Positions 56,574 through 64,000 of a stretch of 64,000 nt of DNA are shown piece by piece. Position numbers and translations under genes: made by a program. Position 1 is the first letter of the stretch; each line of letters opens with the position of its first letter. Where the stretch lies: positions 1,364,001-1,428,000 of the forward strand of contig PZJY01000011.1 of NCBI GenBank assembly GCA_031472005.1. The letters are read 5' to 3'. The notes below the pieces were generated by a model. That model worked only from the letters and a program-made list of their open reading frames with translations, was not told the DNA's origin and did not search any database. The DNA comes from Tetracladium setigerum (lineage: Eukaryota > Ascomycota > Leotiomycetes > Helotiales).

Positions 56574-59206
56574 CTACAGCTCAATAACCTCCCGTGGACT
56601 CGACCCTACACCAAACGAATAGTATTTATTCGACTCACTCCACCCCTCCACATTCTCGTCCACCTGCACAAGCAGATGACTCTCATCCAAACAGTGCAGC
56701 CCCTTCTCGTAACACCCTGGACAAACATCGTACCCCCCATTCCTGCACAGCGTACACAGAAAACCAACGCCTGTCATGAATTCATAGCATCTATCACAGT
56801 AGATGGAAATCACGGTGAAGGCTCGCTTCATGGAGTTCAAGTTGAGCTCCATGGCCGTTCTGGGATCATGACGGCGTGGTTGTTTATTGTTGTCTTGGAG
56901 AGTGGCGGACTTCCGGGGTGGAAATCGTTGGAGAATCTTCCATGCTGAGGGTCGGTCAATTGGGTTGGTGGAGCGGCAATCTGATACGATGTCTCTGTAG
57001 TATTGTGGAATTTCTGGCGGAAGAATAGTTGGACTATCGCCATCGGCCATCTCAGAAGACGTCGGTTCCCATATACCGTCTGGTGTGTATTTCCCTGCCG
57101 CTAGATAGAACAGAGTCATCCCCAACAGAAAGATATCAGCTTCCGGCGTGACATGAGGAAAATCGACTTCCGTCGCCGCTGAAGGCAGATGTTTGAGGTA
57201 TGTGTCGTATTCGGGTGGGTAAAGCTTGCTTTGCTTGTATGGCTGAAGCTGTTTCTCAAAAGTCCAGAACCAGACGTTATCCAGATCGTCAACAATGATG
57301 GGTTGAGTTGATCGCCAGAGTATTCCGGCAACCAACGATTTGGAGTGAAGCTGCAAAACTCCCTCAACCACTTGTCTTGCGATGTTTTCCTGACGCTCCC
57401 AGGTGATCTCTTTGAATGTTGCTCTCATATCACTTATGAAATTCCATTTCGTCTGCGGGAGCTCCACGAGGTAACTTCTCAAATTTGTTGCAGTGTTGTC
57501 AACGACAATCCCCGCCAGCTTGCAAAATCCAGGCACGCCCTCCATGGCGCGAAGGACCTGGATATCGTACAGATCCTTCATCTTAGGATACTCTCCGAAA
57601 AACTTCATCTCGAGGACTAGATTTGAAGTTTCCCGGATGAGACTTGCGAGCCGGCCGGGTGCTATGATCAGGTCGACGTGTATGATTTCGCTTTCGAAGA
57701 GCTGGCGACATCCTAGGTTGTCTAAGGATTTCAGAATACTGGTAGACATGGATGTTGAATTTCTACGACCGGACAATGCTGTGCTGAACATATGTCCGGG
57801 TTTGGGGATTTGTATGGTGTCCTCGTCGGTGAGTTGGAGTTGGAGAATGCCATCAAAAATTTCATCATCTACATCATCATCGCCAGTGTGCGCCAGGTAG
57901 TCCAAGAATCCTTGATGCAGTGTCTTGGGTAACATCCTCTCCAGATTCCTGTCACGAAACATTGGCGCAAAAGTTTGTTGGTGATGTGAAAGCTTTGTGG
58001 TCTGCCAGTATTTCGATGAGGTTGGGATCCGGAGAGAAATCTCCAGATTAACCCACTTGCGTTTTTTGAGATACTTGAATCGATAGATATTTGTCTTGCA
58101 AAGCATTGAGTAGTTCGTTTCCCATCCTTCTGCCACAACCAGGGATGTTGTTGACATTCGTTCCCGCAAAGTGTAGGCCTCCGGAAAGAAATTCGAAGAA
58201 GTCTCAAAGCAACCCATAGGTCCGACAAAGTCAGATGAATCTGGCAAATTTCGTATTGGAAGTTCACTTTCGTCTTGGTCATTCTCTTTTGGATGGCTTT
58301 TCATAGAGACAGAAGCACATGAATGAGCGAGATAGATCTCCTCTTGTCTTTTGAAAGAGCACGAATCTTCCTCTTGAATTTGCAGAGAAGTTCCATCTGG
58401 ATAGCAAAGAAGAGGAGGTCGAGCCATCATAGTTTGCAGCGTATGGCTACACTCAAGCGTCGAAGTGTTGTGCATAATGGTGTGAAAGCTTTCAGGTTGA
58501 GATCTAACAAGCTTCTGTGTCTCAAGCATGATTTGATGTATTTCGGACAGACGCCGATCGATACTGAGTATCGACCCATTCTTGTTCACGACCTCTTTGC
58601 TGATCACAGTCAAAGCCGTTTCTGACCTTCTGGCGCATTGTCTGGCAGATACTATCAGCGGCGTATGTCTTGATTTTCTGCCCAACTTACAAGTTACTGG
58701 CACCAATAGCGGCCGAGAGATTCTCCCTATACTCCTTGAGAGATTCCCGGATGCTGCATATTTTTGACTTGTTCTTCGCCCAGGAGCGACGTCGAGCTCG
58801 GGAGGAACCGTTCACGTTTCGCAGGATCTTCACCTGAATCAACAACTTCAGTTTTTCGATTGTGTTGGTGGCTTGACTGAGGTAAGTCGCAATAATAGGT
58901 GATTTGAGGGTTTCGAGTTGACTCTGAAGCTCCGTCAGGAAGGTTGTGAAGTTCTCGAGTTGTTCCTGGAGAAAGCGAAGGGTTAGTTAGCATTTCTTCT
59001 ACTGCCAAGTCACAAAAAGTGATTGGAAGGAAAGAAGGAACGATTCGAGTAAAACCACTGAGTTTTGGCTTTTTCGAGTATGTTCTTACTTGAAGTACAT
59101 CTAACTCTGCTTGTGCCTGATAGAAGGTCTTGACTTGCTTGACCAGGACAATGGCAGCATGAGTGAGCGTCACGACGCTTGCAACTGCTCCCAGTACCTC
59201 GGCCAT
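56574..59206 (-). CDS. HeLo-like domain, pseudokinase and ZZ zinc-finger protein, 819 aa
   Basis: A candidate fungal cell-death or immune-type protein. Exons in coding order: 59206-59090, 58965-58691, 58641-56574 (2460 nt). Residues 1-200 match the fungal N-terminal domain often found on STAND/NLR proteins (HeLo-like: MAEVLGAVASVVTLTHAAIV, then EQLENFTTFLTELQSQLETL, helical throughout). Residues about 440-705 have a kinase C-lobe: EADIFLLGMTLFYLAAG (631-645) and RPSAWKIL (694-701) are conserved. The catalytic loop instead reads SLVAGILWRSTQP (566-578), with no HRD or Asp-x4-Asn, and the DFG site is WTF (590-592), so it should be catalytically dead. Residues 746-786 form a ZZ finger: CDRC, CTLC, CPGC, then Cys and His. 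Known: HeLo/HeLo-like domains are membrane-targeting death effectors related to the MLKL bundle. The role here is inference. Confidence 0.78.
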
Positions 59207-60165
59207 GATGCTTTTTGATGTATTTCAACCCCATTTTCTGCATGCGGCTTGAAAGAGAAGAGAAGTGGATCTTATAACTCTTGCAACAGAATTGGTGAAT
59301 CAAGTTATGCCTGCCTTGCGTCACCACTGGAAATAAATGACCGAAGCCTTACGCCCAGCACACTGCGCCCATGGTCTGCAGCCTCGTTGAAAACTCAATT
59401 GACACCCTATCATGATCAAAAAACGTCAATTTGTCTGCAAATATTGCCACGAGAAATTCTAGGCTTCAGTCAGACCACGTGGTCGCCGAATAACCTCACC
59501 GAGTATGTGTTTCATTAGTTCCAATACAAAGCCTTTCCCCAGATCCCTCCTCTCTTGCTTCTCAATCCCCACATACCCCATACTTTCACAGAATCCATCA
59601 ACCCCACCTGAGAATATTGATCTTGGCCCACACTGTGTGGTACTGCAGGTTGACTACTGACCCATGACTCCTTGGACGGCGTAGAGGCTAGGTACTTGGT
59701 TCTGGATGGAATCTCAAGCCCACAAACACTGGGTTCTATCACTATTATGCAAATGCTAACGCAACTTGGTGTAAGAGAGCGGTTAGCAGAGTATCAAGAT
59801 GGAGTCGTTGCGAAGGAAGGAAGGGTGGGAATCGTGGTGTTTTGGTGACGAGCTCCCACCGATCGCGATTGGATCATAAAATGCTTGAGGCCGCAGTAGG
59901 CGTAAGGCTTTACGCCCATATCAACTTGATATGTGATATGATGATTCTAGGAACCTCTATGCTTCTGGAGGGAGCAGGGCTCCCAGGAGAAAGGGCTCCG
60001 GAGGCCTATGGGGTCACGATTTAGCTCAGTGTTCCCAACACTCCCCCTCCCTGGTCTGGGTGTTTATCTCCGAGATATATCGCAAGCTTACACCCAATCA
60101 AACATCAACAATGTCTACAAAATGTCTTTATCATCTTATATTACGTCCAAGGAGCCAAAGGAATA
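59207..60165. other. Divergent intergenic region
   Basis: Lies between the HeLo-like/pseudokinase gene (-) and the 68-residue gene (+), which point away from each other. Both promoters should be here. No other gene is seen. Confidence 0.45.
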
Positions 60166-60411
60166 ATGAACCCAGGAGAAGGAGGAAAAGTATGATCACT
60201 AGCAACTAAGAAGGCCAATTCCCTACAGATCAACCAATTGTTGGACTTGCAGGAAGGAAGGATGGAGATGAAGGAAACAATAACTCCAGCCGAACAGGCT
60301 GCTGCGAGAGATGCTTTCAGAAAGAGCAGGAACAACCTGCACATGACAGATGCTACGATCGATAAGTACATCATGGAATACGAAGGATCGGAGAGCTCTG
60401 ACGATGAATAA
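60166..60411 (+). CDS. Small acidic-tailed protein, 68 aa, 2 exons
   Basis: A short gene I do not recognise. Exon 1 is 60166-60189 (MNPGEGGK) and exon 2 60229-60411, joined in phase 0 across a 39-nt intron with GTATGA donor, CTAA branch-like site and CTACAG acceptor. The second exon reads INQLLDLQEGRMEMKETITP, then a helical, charged middle (AEQAAARDAFRKSRNN), and ends EYEGSESSDDE. The intron removes an in-frame stop, and the product has a coherent amphipathic-helix plus acidic-tail pattern. It could be a small nuclear or cytosolic regulator; nothing shows which. It could also be the last exons of a longer gene. Confidence 0.5.
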
Positions 60412-60429
60412 CCGGTTTAAGTTATTTGG

Positions 60430-60449
60430 ATATATATATATATATATAT
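60430..60449 (+). repeat. AT dinucleotide microsatellite
   Basis: Ten AT units, about 20 bases after the stop of the small gene at 60411. Confidence 0.85.
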
Positions 60450-60602
60450 CTGGCTTTCGGCCACTTATGTGCTTGGATACAAATTGATACAAGAGCCTTA
60501 TCACGACAGGTAAAATTTTAATCTTAACTTGCAGTGAGATAGAATTGAAAGTGAGGGGTGGGGACTGTCATAAGGTATTCACAATAAAGCCCATTTCCTT
60601 TG

Positions 60603-60632
60603 CATACATACATACATACATACATACATACA
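60603..60632 (+). repeat. CATA tetranucleotide microsatellite
   Basis: About seven and a half uninterrupted CATA units. Likely length-polymorphic. Confidence 0.85.
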
Positions 60633-60983
60633 CCCTAAACGATATCTAAGCGGTAAGTGATAGTAGGTACTTTGAGTATCTCTAAAAACCTATAATCATA
60701 GAAGATTGAGACTAGTTGCAAATAGGTACCTATTCATGTCCTATTATACTCTACCCTAGTCGCCGATCGGCTAGCCGATCACGCAAGTCACCCAACGGGT
60801 TTTGCGACACTCACTCTTCCTTGCGTTATATTATCTTCACGCACATTTATCACTACAGCTCACGCGAATTGAAAGGAGTCTTTCTTGTTGTACTTAGATT
60901 TCATTTCTATCTAGCAAGTCTTTCGATCGATATATGTATTCATTATTGTGCACCACTTCCCCCATCTTGGGCGAAAACGCAAT

Positions 60984-63004
60984 CTATTTCTGTGGAGTGA
61001 CATTCTCCTCTCTGGTCTCTCTTTCCGAGATCTTCTCTCCATCGCCATTGATGCTATCAACCTCCTTGCCGTGTTCGAATGCCTCCGTTTGTCCGGCAAT
61101 AGGAGCTTCATCGAATCTGCGACCAATCTATGTGGGGGAAGAAATATTAGTATATATTCGTTTGCATATGACGAGTTGTTCGAAAGGAGGTGAAGGGGAT
61201 AAAAACATACCCTCTCAGGACCAAGCATAACAGTAACAGCAATGCCCACCGCAATAATCGCAGTCGCAATACCCATCACTGGTCCATAAGCCTTAACATG
61301 CGGCCCGCCCTCATCAGCCACGAAGATCTTCTCCGCCAACGCATTAACAATCTGCGCCGAGGGCGAACTAATCATATTTCCAAGCTGGTAAGTAATACCC
61401 GGGAACGAAGATCTGAAAGCCGTAGGCGACAATTCGTTGAGGTGAATTGGGATCACACCCCAGGCGCCCTGGACAAAGAATTGCATTAGGAAGCCGGTGG
61501 CGGAGAGCGCTTTTTCGCCAGAGGGGAGGATCCAGGCGGGGATGAGACAGGCGGAGATGAGGGCTGAGCCGATCATGGCGCGGCGGCGGCCGACGAATTG
61601 TGAGGTGTAGCCGACGATGGTGCCGCCGACGCATGCGCCGGTTTTCATCCAGATGGATGCGCGGGAGGCGGCAGCGTTGTTGAGGCCTTTGGCTTGTCGC
61701 ATGAAGGTTGTGTAGCTGTCTTTAGAGGGTGTTAGTGGGTTGTTATTAGTTGAAGGGGAGGAAGTGATGGTGAATGGAGGTCAGTGAAGTGTCGGGTGAC
61801 GGGGAGGGTGAAGCGAAAACCATCACTTCACTTTGCTCAAGTGAAGGAATAAAGACTCGAAAATGAACCCAGAAATCAAGAAGCATACCTTGAGAAGTGT
61901 GACTATTGACGACGTTGTTAGCCAAAGAAATTTAAGCGAGATCTAGCGCGGGGGACCAAGCCTACCTGTAGAAGTTGAACCAAGTCATAAGAATAATGCA
62001 GTAGATGATCATCTTCCACTCCGTCTTCAACATAGAACCAGTCTCGCGTCTGAACGCAGCGAACGAAACACCCTGGTGAGCGTTATTCTTCTTAGCCTCC
62101 AAGAACTGCTTGCTCTCGGGGAACAGAAGACGAGCGAGACCGACAGCGATGGAGAAACCGGCTGCGATCCAGAAGACGGTCTTCCAGGTCTCGGTGGCAC
62201 CACCGACTCCGAGGTTGGCACAGGCGGCGAGGACGTATCCGAATGAGTAACCTTGTTGAAGGATACCGGACATCAAACCACGGGCGTTGACGGGGCAGTG
62301 TTCGAGTGCCATGGCGATGGCGTTACCGTAGACTCCTCCCATGAAGAGACCGAAGAGGGAGCGAACAGCGAGGAACTGTTGGAAGGTCTTGGAGTAGATG
62401 GTGGCGATTTGGAGGAGACCCACTGTGTAGGTGTTAGTTGCTGGATAATAATGATGAGAGGGGTTAGGAAGAGTTGACGTACAGATGATCATGTTGAGAA
62501 CCATGGGGTACTTTCGTCCGTAGCGATCTCCTGCGAGACCGAAGAATGCAGCGCCAACGGAACGGAGGAGGAGAGTGAGTGTGATGGCGGTGGTGATGGC
62601 GGTGTTGGAGGTCTTGTAGTATGCTGCAAGCTTGACGGTTTGGATGGAGAGGGCGTGGAAATCGAATGCATCTGCTGTCCAAGCGAGGAAACCACAGATG
62701 AAGAATAGCCACTGTTGTTGATTGTTAGTTTAGTATTATTATTTCATCATGATGGATAAGAAGATTGTTAGAATGCAAACGGAGGAAAGATAGTACTTAC
62801 ATCGCGACCACCCAATTGAGCCATCAAACTAATGGGGTTCTGGAGAGGAGCTGGGTCCTCCCAGAATACGTTGTTCTCGCCAGTCTCATAGTTGGTGACG
62901 ACTCTTCGCTGTTTCCAGATGAAGAGATCTTTGATTCCTTGTTTGGCACTGGGAAGGATACCTTTGGCAATAGGATCGGCCGGCTCGCCTGAGATGACAC
63001 CCAT
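60984..63004 (-). CDS. Jen1-type monocarboxylate/proton symporter, 518 aa, 6 exons
   Basis: An MFS permease for lactate, pyruvate or related short carboxylates. Exons in coding order: 63004-62801, 62711-62483, 62422-61966, 61902-61889 (14 nt), 61719-61211, 61127-60984 (1557 nt). Helix 1 starts FFICGFLAWTADAFDFHALS, and the loop 2-3 motif is GDRYGRKYP. The Jen-family signature N-x-x-S/T-H-x-S/T-Q-D-x-x-x-T appears as NFYSHTSQDSYTT and is formed only by splicing exons 3, 4 and 5. The C-terminus is cytosolic and acidic. The signature is strong evidence for the Jen subfamily rather than sugar porters. In yeasts such genes are repressed by glucose; I could not confirm CreA sites here. Confidence 0.87.
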
Positions 63005-64000
63005 GATGATGGAAGGATAGATGATAACGCGTTCGCGGAACGTGTGTATATGATGAGTCTGTCGAAGTAGGGCGAAGAGGAAGAAGACCTGCTCAATTCG
63101 AATCTTTTCCTTGACTGTTCAACACAACTGCTTGGAACTACTTTCTTCTTCTTCTTCTTCTTTTCGACGGGGGCTTGATGATGCTTTTATATTCTTTGAT
63201 CTGCACTCTCTTTTCTCTCTCCCACCCCTCACACCCCGTCCTCCCCCTCCCTGGTCTCCCTCCCTCCCTCCCCTAGTCTCTATTGCGACCATCAGCTCCG
63301 ATCTGGGCAAGTGAAGTGTAAGTGATGGAACACATATCTTGTGCATGGTCCGTCTCACGAGTGGATTTGCAAACATCGGTGCCGCCCTTGTAGTGAGTGC
63401 CCTGCAACTTCTCTGACTCGGAGCCAATCCTGTTATGGGGATATATCTTGGGACTGATGTCCGACGCCCCCCTCTCGAACGCTTTTTGTGTTTCCTGCTG
63501 CAAACGCCGCTGACCAGCTGGTGCCGGCTTGTCCCAGTCTTGTGCAGTGCTTCTGTGCGCCATCAGAAATGCTTCAGTGCCCTTGATTAGCTGAGGGCCC
63601 TCTGCCGAGACCAGGTACCCCGCAGTTGGCTTGGCTTTTGTTGACATTGCGGACGGTCTCGCTTGGCGTATGTAACCTCCCTCGTCGCCTCTTCGGCAGG
63701 GTGGTTGATTAATGGACATAATGGTGTGTGGATGATTCATGGCTGCTTAGAAAACAATGCTGGTGGTTACTTCATTGTTTTGGGAGTAGATAGAACTAAC
63801 TCCTTCCTCCTACAATAACGCTGATCATCACGCTTGCTCGACAGACCAACGTTGGATCAAAGCTATGATCAGGTGGTGTTCTTCGACGGAGTAAACAGTC
63901 CCCCAAAGGAATGAATAATGAATGGTCTGTCTGGCGGGTCAAGATAAAACAAGAAATCATGGGAACTAGAAATCTATCTTCTAGCTCTTCCAAGCAGATA
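63005..64000. other. Right-edge region, carboxylate permease promoter
   Basis: The first 270 bases upstream of the permease are rich in CCTCC and CTTCTT repeats (63143-63165 and 63240-63275). A doubtful ORF is listed separately. Nothing else is supported. Confidence 0.45.
63273..63740 (-). CDS. Hypothetical protein, 155 aa, doubtful
   Basis: An uninterrupted frame from the ATG at 63740, with further in-frame ATGs at 63719 and 63647 (MSTKAKPTAGYLVSAEG). The product is hydrophilic and mixed-charge (QDWDKPAPAGQRRLQQETQ), without signal, helix or recognised motif. The even composition is somewhat protein-like, but it lies in the promoter region of the permease on the same strand and has no other support. 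Confidence 0.3.
   Translation of the reverse strand: MNHPHTIMSINQPPCRRGDEGGYIRQARPSAMSTKAKPTAGYLVSAEGPQLIKGTEAFLMAHRSTAQDWDKPAPAGQRRLQQETQKAFERGASDISPKIYPHNRIGSESEKLQGTHYKGGTDVCKSTRETDHAQDMCSITYTSLAQIGADGRNRD

Larger units (their letters stand above)
60412..60983. other. Convergent intergenic region with microsatellites
   Basis: Contains an AT dinucleotide run at 60430-60449 and a CATA tetranucleotide run at 60603-60632. No gene is seen. Confidence 0.5.

Noticed and set aside
58643..58690. Alternative acceptor (GATAG) for intron 2 of the HeLo-like gene
   Set aside because: It gives the wrong phase; the CCAG just downstream keeps the long open frame.
1..64000. tRNA, rRNA and CRISPR signals
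   Set aside because: No T-loop plus acceptor pairs, no conserved rRNA segments and no spaced direct-repeat array were seen by eye. CRISPR is not expected in a fungus.

Overview
The window is nuclear DNA of a filamentous ascomycete (Pezizomycotina). Genes carry many short introns (about 45-130 bp) with GT...AG ends and CTAAC/CTGAC-like branch sites. The repertoire is typical of such fungi: MFS sugar carriers, a P450, an AA9 lytic polysaccharide monooxygenase (LPMO), a CHS7-type chitin synthase chaperone, a ferric reductase and a Jen1-type carboxylate permease. Gene content and protein wording feel like Leotiomycetes, but that placement is an impression. I found no rRNA, tRNA, CRISPR array or intact transposon.

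Layout, left to right: MFS sugar transporter (+) and P450 (+), 1.2-6.3 kb; two-domain fasciclin membrane protein (-) and peroxisomal adenine nucleotide carrier (-), 6.5-10.4 kb; ARS-binding protein Abp2-like (+) and a second sugar transporter/sensor (-), 10.9-16.2 kb; CHS7-like chaperone (+) and TFIIH subunit Ssl1 (+), 19.1-22.5 kb; secreted carboxylesterase (-) and AA9 LPMO (-), 23.1-26.3 kb; an unrecognised membrane protein (-) and a ferric reductase (-), 27.6-34.1 kb; an SAM methyltransferase (-), Apc15 (+), the SNARE Bet1 (-), histone chaperone Chz1 (-) and an unrecognised protein (-), 34.7-44.9 kb; O-acetylhomoserine sulfhydrylase (-), 48.7-50.5 kb; a MARVEL protein (+), 54.3-55.0 kb; a HeLo-like/pseudokinase/ZZ-finger protein (-), 56.6-59.2 kb; a 68-residue gene (+), 60.2-60.4 kb; and the Jen1-type permease (-), 61.0-63.0 kb. 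There are no operons and no obvious biosynthetic cluster. Housekeeping genes (Ssl1, Bet1, Apc15, Chz1, Met17) are mixed with accessory ones (P450, LPMO, esterase).

Two results stand out. First, seven conserved genes need a one-base insertion at nine places in total to restore an open reading frame. Every site is a one-base loss, seven of them in G/C runs or doublets. This looks like a systematic consensus error rather than nine pseudogene mutations, and it affects how the window should be annotated. Second, the 819-residue protein at 56.6-59.2 kb joins an N-terminal HeLo-like helical domain to a kinase fold without catalytic residues and a ZZ finger. That order recalls the helical-bundle plus pseudokinase layout of the necroptosis executor MLKL, so it is a candidate fungal regulated-cell-death or immune protein.

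Exon coordinates were read by eye. All intact models, and all frameshifted models after adding the missing bases, give coding lengths divisible by three.
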